Assembly: GCA_963792785.1 (NCBI GenBank)
Contig: CAWBXO010000002.1
Coordinates: 744,001-808,000, forward strand
Source of the DNA: CAWIMX01 sp963792785
GTDB taxonomy: Bacteria; Acidobacteriota; Vicinamibacteria; Vicinamibacterales; CAVVIG01
DNA: 64,000 nucleotides
Reading direction: 5' to 3'
Below the pieces are notes generated by a model. The model was not told the DNA's origin and did not search any database. It worked only from the letters and a program-made list of their open reading frames with translations. A program made the position numbers and the translations under genes. Below are positions 50,300 through 59,681 of the stretch, in pieces. How positions within the stretch are numbered: the stretch's first letter is position 1; each line of letters opens with the position of its first letter.

Positions 50300-52081
50300 A
50301 TGACCATGGATAGAGGATCGCGAAGACGGTTTCGTTTCGCAGCACGTGCCCGCTGGGTCGGCGCCATCGCGACCCTGCTGCTGACGACCTCCTCAATTCC
50401 AGGCCCTCGTGCCGCACACCGTGCGGATCTGTCCGGCGACCTCCAGCGCTTCCTCGATCGGTCCGGCACCGTGGCCACGCGCGTCATCGTGCCCGGCACG
50501 CGAGCCGAGATCGTCACGCTCGCGGCGCGTCATCACCTCACGGTGATGCGCTGGCTGGGTGACGGCGCCGTCCTCGCGGCCAGCCGCGAGCAGATTGAGG
50601 AACTGGCGGCCGACAGCGCCGTGGGCCACCTCTCGGGCGATCCCCTGGTGGCTGCGGCGACCGAGGTCGAAACTCAATCCACCGGGGCGGACCAGACCTG
50701 GGCCGGCACCCGGGGTGGCCTGCTCGGCCTCGGCGCCGTGCCGGGCGTCACCGGGACGGGCGTCGGCGTCGCGGTCGTGGACTCCGGGATCTCGCCGCAC
50801 CGCGCGCTGCTCAACAAGGTCGTGGCCAACGTCAGCTTCGTGACCGGCGACCCGTCCGTCAGCGACGCGTTTGGCCACGGCACGCACGTCGCCGGCATCA
50901 TCGCCGGCACGGCGTCGGCGGCCGCCGGCGTGACGTCGGCCTACGGCGGCGGCCTGGCGCCCGGCGCGCAGCTGATCAACGTTCGCGTCATCGGCGCGAG
51001 CGGCGCCGGGTACACGAGCGACGTCATCGCCGGGATCGACTGGGTGATCGCGAACCGCCGCGCCTACAACATCCGCATCCTCAATCTGTCGCTCGGCCAT
51101 CCGGTGATGGAGCCGGCGGCGACCGATCCCCTGGATCAGGCCGTCGCGCGCGCCGCCGAGGCGGGCATCTTCGTCGTCGCCGCGGCCGGGAACGCCGGGC
51201 AGACCGACGACGGCGTGCCGATCCTCGGCGGCATCACGTCGCCGGGCAATTCGCCCTACGCGACGACGGTCGGCGCCGTGACGACGTGGGACACGGTCGA
51301 GCGCGGCGACGACACGGTCGCGACGTACAGCTCGCGGGGGCCGACGAAGTACGACCTGGCGGTGAAGCCCGACCTCGTGGCGCCCGGGACGCGCATCGTG
51401 TCGACGGAAGCGAGCGGCTCGTACATCGCGAGTGAATATCCGATCCTGCACCGCGCGGGCAGCGGGACGAACGCGTACATGCAGTTGAGCGGGACCAGCA
51501 TGGCGGCGCCGATGGTGAGCGGCGCGGCGGCGCTTCTGCTGCAGGGATCGCCGCGGCTCACGCCGGGACAGGTGAAGCTCGCGCTGCAGTCGGGGGCGAC
51601 CTTCGTGCGCGACGGCGGCCTGATGGGCGCGGGCACCGGCAGCCTCGACATCTGGGCCTCGCGGCGCATCACGACGAACGGCCTGACGACGCTGCTCGAT
51701 CCGCTGTTCAGCACGCTCGTCGGCCACACCCGCACGGCGCCCTCGGGCGCGTCGTTCCTGGACGCCGGCACGCTCGGCGCGCGCCTCTACGACGGCCGGG
51801 GCATTCGCCTGCTGTCGCTGTTCGACCTGTCGCGCCTCTGGAGCGATCCCTCGCGGGCGCAGGTCGGCGAGTTGAATCTGGCCGGTCTGCTCAACCCGCT
51901 CTCCGCGATCGCGCCGAAGGACCTGCAATACGGCACGATGGCGAGCTGGTACGGCGGCGATCAGATTGTGTGGGGCACGTCGTTCTACAGTCCGGGCGGC
52001 GATCAGATTGTGTGGGGTACGTGGGGCAACGACCAGATCGTCTGGGGCACCGGCACGCTGACGTCCACCGATGCGCACTGA
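50300..52081 (+). CDS. Secreted subtilisin-like serine protease with C-terminal DQIVWGT repeats
   Basis: 593 residues. Signal peptide (RWVGAIATLLLTTSSIPGPRA). S8 triad: Asp in AVVDSGISP (about 155), His in GHGTHVAGII (about 195), Ser in LSGTSMAAPMVSGA (about 400), with oxyanion Asn in AAGNAGQTD. An N-terminal inhibitor-like prodomain covers about 40-120. After the catalytic domain, the C-terminus carries three copies of GDQIVWGT / NDQIVWGT (about 552-585), a repeat I have seen described in secreted acidobacterial proteins (as DNIVWG). The next gene overlaps its stop. Confidence 0.9.
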   Translation: MTMDRGSRRRFRFAARARWVGAIATLLLTTSSIPGPRAAHRADLSGDLQRFLDRSGTVATRVIVPGTRAEIVTLAARHHLTVMRWLGDGAVLAASREQIEELAADSAVGHLSGDPLVAAATEVETQSTGADQTWAGTRGGLLGLGAVPGVTGTGVGVAVVDSGISPHRALLNKVVANVSFVTGDPSVSDAFGHGTHVAGIIAGTASAAAGVTSAYGGGLAPGAQLINVRVIGASGAGYTSDVIAGIDWVIANRRAYNIRILNLSLGHPVMEPAATDPLDQAVARAAEAGIFVVAAAGNAGQTDDGVPILGGITSPGNSPYATTVGAVTTWDTVERGDDTVATYSSRGPTKYDLAVKPDLVAPGTRIVSTEASGSYIASEYPILHRAGSGTNAYMQLSGTSMAAPMVSGAAALLLQGSPRLTPGQVKLALQSGATFVRDGGLMGAGTGSLDIWASRRITTNGLTTLLDPLFSTLVGHTRTAPSGASFLDAGTLGARLYDGRGIRLLSLFDLSRLWSDPSRAQVGELNLAGLLNPLSAIAPKDLQYGTMASWYGGDQIVWGTSFYSPGGDQIVWGTWGNDQIVWGTGTLTSTDAH

Positions 52082-54009
52082 TGGCCGCCGGCATGCGCGG
52101 CGCCCTGCGAGCCTACGTCGGCACGATCGTGGTCATGGGCGGCCTGGTGCTGGTCCGATCGGCGCTGAGCCCTGGCCGCGGCGCCGCATCTCTTCGACTG
52201 GGCCGTGGTGGCATGCTCGCGGTGCTGATCGGCAACGCGCATGATCCCGAATCGCGTCGGTCGAGGCGAGCATCTCGGTCTCCGACACGTTCTTCATCGC
52301 CTCGGCGCTGCTGTTCGGACCCGGCGCCCGCGACGGTCGCGCTCGCGGCCTGGACAGCGTCGTCTGTTCTCGTGGCGCAAGCACCACGATCGCTTGCGCT
52401 TCGCCTTCAATTCGGTCGCGCCGGCGCTGTCGCTCTGGGTGGCCGCTCACGCGTTCTTCGCGCTGGCCGGCGTCGCGCCGCTGGCGGGCTCGGCCGCACC
52501 CTCAGCACGGCTGCTCCTGCCGCTGCTGTGCCTGACGGCGGTCTACTTCCTGCTCAATTCCGGTCTGACGGCCGTCGCGATTGGCCTGCAGCTGCGCGAA
52601 TCGCCGCACGCGCATCTGGCGCCGGCACTTCCTCTGGCTGGCGTCCGGCTACCTCGCGTCCGCGTCGGTCGCGGTCTGCCTCGTGCTCGTCGTGCAGCAG
52701 CTCGGCGCGCTGGCCGTGGCCGTGATCCTGCCCGTCGTCGCGGTGTTCCACCAGACGCTGCGCGCGTCGTCTCGGCCGCCTCGAGGACACCACGCGGCAC
52801 CTCGCCCAGGTCGATCGGCTCTACCAGTCCACGGTCGAAACGCTCGCGATGGCGATCGACGCGAAGGACGACGTGACCCACAGCCACGTGCGCCGCGTCC
52901 AGGCCTACGCGGCGCGCGCTCGCGCGCGCCCTCGGCGTCGGCGACGAGCCGACGCTCAAGGCGATCCAGGCCGCCGCGCTGCTGCACGACACCGGCAAGC
53001 TCGCCGTGCCCGAGCGCATCCTCAACAAGCCCGGCCGGCTCACCCACGCCGAGTTCGAGCAGATGAAGGAACACGTGGACGTGGGCGCGAACATCCTCGC
53101 GCTCGTCGATTTCCCGTTTCCCGTCGTGCCGATCGTGCGCTGCCACCACGAGAGCTGGGACGGCAGCGGGTACCCGAACGGCGTCGCCGGCGAGGACATC
53201 CCGATCGGCGCCCGCATCCTCTCCGTCGTCGACTGCTTCGACGCGCTCACCTCGGATCGTCCCTACCGCCGCAAGCTGTCGAACGAGGAGGCGATCGCGA
53301 TCCTCGTCGAGCGGCGCGGGCCGGATGTACGACCCGGCCGTGGTCGACACTTCATTCAGCATCCACGCGCAGATCACGCTGCCGGACGGAGCCCCCGGGC
53401 GGCGCATCAGGAGGTGTTCGGACGCATTGCGCAATCGCACGCGCGCAGAGCCGGCGCCGGACGGCGCGGCGAGTCGCGCCGCGGACGATGGAAGGCGATC
53501 TGCTGTCGTTCGTCAGCCTGGCCCGCCTGGCGTCGGGCAGGGCAGTCGCCACCGACGTCCTGGCGCTCGCATCGAATCTGGTCGAGGGCGTGGCGCCCCA
53601 CGCCTCCGGCGTGTGGTACCTCCCGGCGGGCGAGGGCCGCCTGACCGCGGCCGACGCCTTCGGCCCGGCCGCCGACAGCCTCCGCGGCTCGACGATCGAG
53701 ATGGGCAACCGGCTGTCGGGCTGGGTCGCCGCCAACCGGCAGACGATCGTCAATTCCGATCCCGCGCTGGATCTGGGGCCTCACGCCGCGCGGCTCGGCC
53801 TCTCGAGCTGCCTGAGCGTGCCTCTCGTTTCCGGCGACACGCTCGCAGGCGTGCTGACCCTCTACTCGTCGTCGGCATTTACCGACGACCACGGCCAGCG
53901 GATCGAGATGGTCGCGCCGCACCTCTCGCTCGCGCTCCAGTCGGTCAGGGCCCCCGATGCCGCGGACGCATCCACGCCGCGGGAGTTGCGGCTGGTCTCG
54001 TCGCGTTGA
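52081..54009 (+). pseudogene. Membrane HD-GYP phosphodiesterase with GAF domain, many frameshifts
   Basis: Reassembled from three frames: an N-terminal multi-span membrane region (ALSLWVAAHAFFALAGVAPL, LLCLTAVYFLLNSGLTAVAI), then the HD-GYP domain (ALLHDTGKLAVPERILNKPG, HHESWDGSGYPNG, intact metal ligands) and a C-terminal GAF domain (FVSLARLASGRAVATDVLAL to GDTLAGVLTLYSSS). At least ten frame switches occur between 52170 and 53510, most within 52170-52380, but conserved residues between them are undamaged. A c-di-GMP phosphodiesterase is the expected product. As written it is not translatable; either it decayed very recently or the assembly is poor here. Confidence 0.7.
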
Positions 54010-54039
54010 GCGCGGGACGGGCCGGCGTGGCCCCTCGGC

Positions 54040-55068
54040 CTACGGCGTGATCACCGCGCGGCCTTCGACCTCGCCGCGCTTCACCTTCTCGTAGACGTCG
54101 TTGATCTGATCGAGCGGATGGTAGGTCAGCGGGATCGGCGTGAGCCTGCCCGACTCGGCCAGCGCGAGCACCTCCCGCAGCTCCTTGATCGTGCCCCACA
54201 GCGTCGCCTCGAACGTCACTTCGAACGCCGACGTCTCGAGCACCTTCAGCCGCGCGGCGCCGCCGGCCAGGCCGACCTGCGTCACCTTCCCCATCGCCCG
54301 CGTGGCCCCGATCGCCAGCGCGAGCGTGTCGTCCGCTCCGACGAAATCGAATGCCGCCGCGACGCCCCGCCCGCCCGTAATCGCGTTCAGCCGATCGGGC
54401 ACGCCGGCCTCGCGGCCGTCCAGCACCGAGTCCGCGCCCATCCGCCGCGCGAGCGCCAGCTTCGTGTCCGAGGTGTCCACGACGACGATGGGGCAGGCGG
54501 TGAGGAGCTGGAGCAGCTTGAATCCGTACTGCCCGAGCCCGCCGAGTCCGATCAGGAGCACGTGATGATCCGGCTCGAGAAACGGCTGCGCCTTGCGGAT
54601 CGCGCGATACGGCGTGAGCGCGGCGTCGGTGAGCGGCGCGGCCTCGCGCGGCGTGAGCCGCTCGAGCGTGATCAGGTACCGATCGTGCGGCACGAGCAGG
54701 TATTCCGCGTAGCCGCCGTCGTAGTCCGACAACCCCGCCCACCTCGGCGTGGCGCAGAGCTGCTCGTGGCCGGTGACGCAGTAATCGCAGCGCCCGCATC
54801 CCCAGCCGCCGTACACCGCGACGGCGTCCCCTTCACGCACGGACTCCACGCCGGCGCCGACGGCGGCCACGCGCCCGGCGTTCTCGTGCCCGAGGGTGAG
54901 GGGCATGCGCGGGAGCACCTGGATCTCGCCGTCGATCACGTGGATGTCGCTGTGGCAGAACCCGGCGCCTTCCACGCGCACGAGCACTTCGCCGGTTCCC
55001 GGCGTAGGCGTCGGCACATCGTCGAGCACGAGAGGTTCCCCGTAGTGGTGAAGGCGTGCAGCTTTCAT
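54040..55068 (-). CDS. NAD-dependent zinc alcohol dehydrogenase
   Basis: 342 residues from ATG 55068, with GGAAG 6-7 nt upstream (ATG 55080 lacks one). Catalytic zinc ligands Cys in GAGFCHSDIHV (about 38), His-Glu in LGHENAG, and the structural zinc four-Cys lobe CGRCDYCVTGHEQLC (about 91-105). Rossmann motif GLGGLGQYGFK (about 178). It resembles the NAD-dependent AdhP/propanol-preferring group. Convergent with the HD-GYP gene, divergent from the PBP gene. Confidence 0.9.
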   Translation of the reverse strand: MKAARLHHYGEPLVLDDVPTPTPGTGEVLVRVEGAGFCHSDIHVIDGEIQVLPRMPLTLGHENAGRVAAVGAGVESVREGDAVAVYGGWGCGRCDYCVTGHEQLCATPRWAGLSDYDGGYAEYLLVPHDRYLITLERLTPREAAPLTDAALTPYRAIRKAQPFLEPDHHVLLIGLGGLGQYGFKLLQLLTACPIVVVDTSDTKLALARRMGADSVLDGREAGVPDRLNAITGGRGVAAAFDFVGADDTLALAIGATRAMGKVTQVGLAGGAARLKVLETSAFEVTFEATLWGTIKELREVLALAESGRLTPIPLTYHPLDQINDVYEKVKRGEVEGRAVITP

Positions 55069-55282
55069 GGTGTCTTCCATGGTTGCAGGATGCGTGCCCC
55101 GCGGACGAGCTGCCGCGGCGGCACGAATCGGGGCGCGAGGCCAGGCTGCCGCCGGGAGCCCGGCGTACGAGGCGAGCGCCAGCGGCGGAAGAAGTTACGT
55201 GCCGCTGGCGTCAAAGCTATATGCAACAGCTCGGTCGCGGCCCTGAACAGGCCGTTTTGCCGCGCGGGCGCACAGTCCTGAC

Positions 55283-55298
55283 TGGCACAGGCGTTGCT
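55283..55298 (+). promoter_or_regulatory. Consensus sigma54 (-24/-12) promoter
   Basis: CTGGCAC-AGGCG-TTGCT: GG at 55284-55285 and GC at 55296-55297, exactly 12 bp apart, matching TGGCAC-N5-TTGC(A/T). Transcription would start about 55309, immediately before the GTG 55311 chosen for the PBP gene. Confidence 0.65.
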
Positions 55299-55310
55299 CA
55301 TTCACTCGAA

Positions 55311-57572
55311 GTGCAGGTCCGCCTCCGCGTCCGCCTCGTCCTCCTCCGCCGCCTCCTGCTCCGCAACCGCATCTCGCCAAAATGGCTCGCCGTGGTCCCC
55401 GCCGTTCTGGTCGCGGCCGGCTGCGCGTTCACGCTGCGCCTCTGGTGGACGTTGCCGGACGCCGACGCGATCAGCCGGATCGGCCGTATGGCGCAGGCCA
55501 CGACCGTGTTCGACCGCGAGGATCACGTGGCGTTCACGCTGTACACCGAGCAGCGGATCACGACGCCCCTCGACCAGGTGTCTCCGAACCTCGTGGAGGC
55601 CATCGTCGCGGTCGAGGATCGCCGCTTCTATCGACACGGCGCCCTCGACGTCAGGCGCATCGCCGGCGCCGCGCTCGCCGACGCGCGCCACCTGGAGTTC
55701 GTGCAGGGCGGGAGCACGATCACGCAGCAACTGGCCAAGCTGAGCTTTCTGACGCCGGACCGCACGATCACGCGGAAAGTGCAGGAGGCGATGCTGGCCC
55801 TTCGCCTCGAGCACCTCTACACCAAGCCGCAGATCCTCGAGCTGTATCTCAACAAGGTCTTCTTCGGCGATGGCCTCTACGGCGCGGAGGCGGCCGCGCG
55901 CGGGTATTTCGACAAGCACGCGTCGGAGCTCACGCTGTCGGAGGCCGCGCTGCTCGCCGGGCTGGTGAAGTCGCCGTCGACGTACGCGCCGACGCGGAAC
56001 CTGGCGCTGGCGCTCGCCCGGCGGGACCTCGTGCTGCGGGCGATGCGCGACACGGGTGCGATCGACCAATCGGAATGGGAGCGCGCGACGAAGGCGCGCA
56101 TCGCGCTGCGTGACGGCCTGGGCTCGCGCGATCCGCACGGGCTGTACGCGAAGGAAGAGATCCGGCAGGAGGTCGTCGGGCTGTTCGGCGCCGACCGCGT
56201 GTTCGAGGAGGGCCTGCGCATCTACACGACGCTCGACTGGCCGATGCAGCGGGCCGCCGACGCGGCGGTCGACGAGGCCGTGTCGAACGTCGAAACGCGG
56301 CGCGCCGCCTGGCGCGCGCGGCACCCGAAGAGCCGCGCGCTCGGCCCGCCCTCGGCGGATCCGCTGCAGGCCGCGCTCGTCGCGCTCGATCCGCAGACCG
56401 GCGCCATCCGCGCGATGGTCGGCGGGCGCGACTTCGGTGCCAGCCCGTTCAACCGCGCCGTGCAGGCGCGGCGCCAGCCGGGGTCGGCGTTCAAGCCGTT
56501 CGTGTATGCGTCCGCGCTCGAGGCGGGATTCACACCCGCGTCCCTGATCGATCATCTGGACGATCCGATCGAGACCCTGCAAGGCGACTGGACGCCGGAC
56601 GACGGGCACGTCGACGAGACCGCGTTGACCATGCGCGCCGCGCTGCGCGTGTCGAGCAACCGCGCGGCCGTGCACATGCTCGATCGGATCGGCATCCCAC
56701 GGACGGTCCAGGTTGCCAAAGCGCTCGGCGTCGACGACCTCCCGAGCGTGCCCTCGCTCGCGCTCGGGTCCGGCGAGGTGACGCTCGAGGACATGACCGC
56801 GGGCTACGCGGCGTTCGCCAACAGGGGAGCGGTGACCCGTCCGTACCTCATTCGGCGCGTCGAGGATCGCGCCGGCACCGTGCTCTACAAAGCCGGGCCG
56901 CTGGCCACGCGGGCGGTGAGCCCCGAGACGGCGTTTCTCATGTCGGACATGCTCGCCGACGTCGTGAACCACGGCACCGGCGCGGGCGTCCGCCGGCTTG
57001 GCCTCAAGTTGCCCGCCGGCGGCAAGACCGGCACGACCAACGGCGTGAACGATGCGTGGTTCGTCGGGTTCACCCCGCACCTGGCCGCCGGCGTGTGGAT
57101 GGGCTTCGACGAGCCGCGCACGATCCTGCCGAACGCGTTCGCTTCGGATCTCGCGGTTCCGCTCTGGACCGCCTTCATGAAGTCCGCCACGAAGGGCGAT
57201 GCGCCGGACTGGATCGCGCGGCCCGCCGACGTCACGACCGCCGAGGTGTGCAGCCTGTCGGGCAAACTCGCGACCGACAGCTGTCCCTCCGCCTACACCG
57301 AATACTTCGTGGAGGGCACGGCGCCCACGGAGACGTGCGATGTGCATCCGTCGCACGCGTGGTTCAGCGTCTTCGCCCGTTGGGCTGGACGGAGCGTCGC
57401 GCCCGGTCCGCCGGCCCTGCCGCCGTCGCCGCAGCCGGCGGTCGCGTTCGCCGCGCCGGCGCCGCCCGAGCCGCAGCCCTCGCCGGTACCGGCGCCGAAG
57501 CGGCGCGGGTTCTGGTCGCGCCTCTTCGGTGTCGGCCGCGATCCCGCCGAGGAGCGCACCAATCGGAAGTGA
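55311..57572 (+). CDS. Class A penicillin-binding protein (PBP1A-like)
   Basis: About 753 residues from GTG 55311 (frames open upstream to 55056 lack an SD and cross the sigma54 promoter). Transmembrane anchor (AVVPAVLVAAGCAFTLRLWW). GT51 transglycosylase: AIVAVEDRRFYRHGALD with the catalytic Glu, GGSTITQQLAK, LNKVFFG. Transpeptidase: nucleophile SxxK in GSAFKPFVYAS, SxN in VSSNRA, KTG in AGGKTGTTNG. The C-terminal Cys-containing segment and Pro-rich, basic tail extend into the periplasm. Polymerises and crosslinks peptidoglycan. Confidence 0.92.
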   Translation: MQVRLRVRLVLLRRLLLRNRISPKWLAVVPAVLVAAGCAFTLRLWWTLPDADAISRIGRMAQATTVFDREDHVAFTLYTEQRITTPLDQVSPNLVEAIVAVEDRRFYRHGALDVRRIAGAALADARHLEFVQGGSTITQQLAKLSFLTPDRTITRKVQEAMLALRLEHLYTKPQILELYLNKVFFGDGLYGAEAAARGYFDKHASELTLSEAALLAGLVKSPSTYAPTRNLALALARRDLVLRAMRDTGAIDQSEWERATKARIALRDGLGSRDPHGLYAKEEIRQEVVGLFGADRVFEEGLRIYTTLDWPMQRAADAAVDEAVSNVETRRAAWRARHPKSRALGPPSADPLQAALVALDPQTGAIRAMVGGRDFGASPFNRAVQARRQPGSAFKPFVYASALEAGFTPASLIDHLDDPIETLQGDWTPDDGHVDETALTMRAALRVSSNRAAVHMLDRIGIPRTVQVAKALGVDDLPSVPSLALGSGEVTLEDMTAGYAAFANRGAVTRPYLIRRVEDRAGTVLYKAGPLATRAVSPETAFLMSDMLADVVNHGTGAGVRRLGLKLPAGGKTGTTNGVNDAWFVGFTPHLAAGVWMGFDEPRTILPNAFASDLAVPLWTAFMKSATKGDAPDWIARPADVTTAEVCSLSGKLATDSCPSAYTEYFVEGTAPTETCDVHPSHAWFSVFARWAGRSVAPGPPALPPSPQPAVAFAAPAPPEPQPSPVPAPKRRGFWSRLFGVGRDPAEERTNRK

Positions 57573-57596
57573 TAGGATGCCTTTCGAAGCCCGGTC

Positions 57597-58724
57597 ATGC
57601 CTTTTCGAGACATCGTCGGCCACCGGCGCATCGTCGAGCTGCTCGCGCGGTCCATCGAGCGCGGCACCCTTCCGCCCAGCCTGATCTTCGCCGGTCCCCA
57701 GGGTGTCGGGAAGCGCCTCGCCGCGATCGCGACGGCGCAAGCCCTGAACTGCACCAATCTCAATGGCGGCGGGGCCCCACCCCCGCCGCGAACTGACGCC
57801 GATGCCTCGGCTCGGATGTCCAGTCCTCGCCTCGGCATGGCCGCAGGCGCCGTGTTCACGCCGACCGGAGGTGCTTTCCCGGCTCGCTCGTCCCAGACAG
57901 ACTCTTGCGGCGCCTGTTCCGCCTGCCGCCGCATCGCGCGCGGGGTGCATCCGGACGTGATCGTCGTCGAGCCGGGCGACACCGGGTCCATCAAGATCGA
58001 GGCGGTCCGCGACGTGATCGACCGCGCGAACTACCGTCCCTTCGAGGGCCGGACGCGCGTGGTGATCGTCGACGAGGCCGACCAGATGGTCCCGGCCGCG
58101 CAGAACGCCCTGCTGAAGACACTCGAGGAGCCGCCGGGAGCCTCGGTGTTCCTGCTCGTCACGTCGCGGCCCGACGTGCTGCTGCCGACCGTGCGATCCC
58201 GGTGTCCGAAGCTCACGTTCCGGCCGCTGCCCCCCGGGGACATCGCCGAGGCGCTGATCACGCTGGGACGCCCCGCGGCGGATGCGCATGCCGTGGCGGC
58301 CACCGCGGACGGCAGCCTGGGCCGCGCGCTCGAGGTGAGCGGCGAGGAACTCGTGGCGGTGCGCGCGATCGCGGAGCGGGTGCTGGCCGGCGCCGCGTCG
58401 ACGACCGACCCGCGCCGCCGCGTCGAGGGGGCGAAGGATCTGCTGGGGAAGACCAGCAAGGGCGGAACGACCGATCGCGAGCAGCTCGCCTCGCACCTCC
58501 GGGCGATGGCGTCGATCCTGCGCGACGCCGAGGTGATGGCGACCGGCGCCGACGCGGGCGTCCTCGCCAACGCCGATCTCGGGGCCTCGCTCGAGCGGCT
58601 CGCGGCGGCCTACCGCGGCGAGCGCGGTGTCCGCGCGTTCCAGGCCGTCGATCGGGCGCTCGTCGCGCTCGATCGCAACGCCGGCGTGAAAGTGGTGGCC
58701 GACTGGCTGGTGCTGCAGCTATGA
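57597..58724 (+). CDS. holB: DNA polymerase III subunit delta' with internal insertion
   Basis: 375 residues, AAA+ clamp-loader subunit. Walker A GPQGVGKR (about 33-40; lacks the usual GKT/S, as in delta'), zinc-binding CGACSAC (about 102), DEADQM (Walker B position), LLKTLEEPP (sensor region). Between QALNCTNLN and CGACSAC there is an insertion of about 45 residues, Pro/Ala/Arg-rich, that looks like translated repeat DNA. Overlaps ricT by ATGA. Confidence 0.9.
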   Translation: MPFRDIVGHRRIVELLARSIERGTLPPSLIFAGPQGVGKRLAAIATAQALNCTNLNGGGAPPPPRTDADASARMSSPRLGMAAGAVFTPTGGAFPARSSQTDSCGACSACRRIARGVHPDVIVVEPGDTGSIKIEAVRDVIDRANYRPFEGRTRVVIVDEADQMVPAAQNALLKTLEEPPGASVFLLVTSRPDVLLPTVRSRCPKLTFRPLPPGDIAEALITLGRPAADAHAVAATADGSLGRALEVSGEELVAVRAIAERVLAGAASTTDPRRRVEGAKDLLGKTSKGGTTDREQLASHLRAMASILRDAEVMATGADAGVLANADLGASLERLAAAYRGERGVRAFQAVDRALVALDRNAGVKVVADWLVLQL

Positions 58725-59500
58725 GCGCGCAGGATCAGGCGCCGCTCGTCTCGGTGAAGCTGAGCGACATCGGACGCGCGCAGACGTTCGCGTCCGACGG
58801 CCCCGAGGCGCCGCCGCGGCCGGGCGACCGGGTGGTCGTCGAGACCGAGAACGGCGCGGCGCTCGGCACCGTGGTCCGCGCGCCCTCGGCCGTGCTCGAG
58901 CGCCGGCGCCCGGGGCCGGACTCGCCGCTGAAGCTGGTGCGCCTCGCGACGCGCGCCGACATCCTCTCGCGAATGAAGCACCAGCAGCGCGAGAAGGACG
59001 CGCTCCGAATCGCCACCTTCAAGGTGCGCGAGCGCGGCCTGCCCATGAAGCTCGCCCGCGCCGAGCAGGCGTTCGACGGCTCCCGCCTGACGTTCTACTT
59101 CACGGCCGACGGCCGCGTGGACTTCCGCGAGCTGGTGCGCGAACTGGCCGGCGAGTTCCGGACGCGGATCGAGATGCGGCAGATCGGCGTCCGCGACGAA
59201 GCGAAGCTCATCGGCGGCTATGGCTCCTGCGGGCGGCCCCTGTGCTGCACGACGTTCCTCACGTCGTTCGAGCCGGTGTCGATCAAGATGGCCAAGCAGC
59301 AGGACCTGAGCCTCAACCCCTCGAAGCTCTCCGGCCTGTGCGGGCGGCTGAAGTGCTGCCTGCGCTACGAGCTGCCGAACGCGAAGGGCGTCGTGCACGG
59401 CGGGTGCGGCAGCGAGGGCGGGTGCGACAACCCGAGCGGCTGCGGCACGGGCGGCTGCGGCTCCTGCGGATCGGGCGGCTCCTGCTCCTGCCATTCGTAG
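58721..59500 (+). CDS. ricT: PSP1-domain protein RicT (YaaT-like) with Cys-rich tail
   Basis: 259 residues. PSP1 domain: FYFTADGRVDFRELVRELA, TRIEMRQIGVRDEAKLIGG, CGRPLCCTTFL, SIKMAKQQDLSLNPSKLSG, CGRLKCCLRYE. In Bacillus the homologous Ric/Y-complex carries [4Fe-4S] clusters and stimulates RNase Y; the Cys pairs here fit cluster binding. After about residue 228 the protein ends in a Gly/Cys tail (GCGTGGCGSCGSGGSCSCHS) with about eight more cysteines. Stop codon is part of the palindrome family. Confidence 0.9.
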   Translation: MSAQDQAPLVSVKLSDIGRAQTFASDGPEAPPRPGDRVVVETENGAALGTVVRAPSAVLERRRPGPDSPLKLVRLATRADILSRMKHQQREKDALRIATFKVRERGLPMKLARAEQAFDGSRLTFYFTADGRVDFRELVRELAGEFRTRIEMRQIGVRDEAKLIGGYGSCGRPLCCTTFLTSFEPVSIKMAKQQDLSLNPSKLSGLCGRLKCCLRYELPNAKGVVHGGCGSEGGCDNPSGCGTGGCGSCGSGGSCSCHS

Positions 59501-59520
59501 TGCGGACCTTCAGGTCCGCA
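59498..59520 (+). repeat. Stop-codon-containing palindrome family, copy 4
   Basis: TGCGGACCT-TC-AGGTCCGCA (59501-59520) directly after the ricT TAG (59498-59500), with no spacer. Confidence 0.8.
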
Positions 59521-59662
59521 GCCCCCTGCAGCGTGAGTCCCCAGCCCCCTGCAGCGTATCCCAGCCTCCGAGCGTGAGTCCCCAGCCTCCTGCAGCGTAA
59601 GTTCCAAGCCCCCTACTGCGTAAGCTCCAAGCCCCCTACTGCGTAAGTTCCCAGCACCCCGA
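59521..59662. repeat. About 22-bp tandem array (CCCCAGCCCCCTGCAGCGTGAGT)
   Basis: Six to seven imperfect copies of a 21-23-bp unit with the core CCCAGCCCCCTGCAGCGTGAG, in the ricT-pdxA gap. The copies drift gradually (CTGCAGCG to CTACTGCG), typical of local duplication. No spacer structure, so not a CRISPR. Confidence 0.85.
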
Positions 59663-59681
59663 CCGGATATCATGATTTGAA

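Noticed and set aside
55302..58496. 1,064-codon minus-strand frame across PBP and holB
   Set aside because: Shadow of two well-identified genes; no domain.
59521..59662. CRISPR array from 22-bp repeats
   Set aside because: Units abut without unique spacers.
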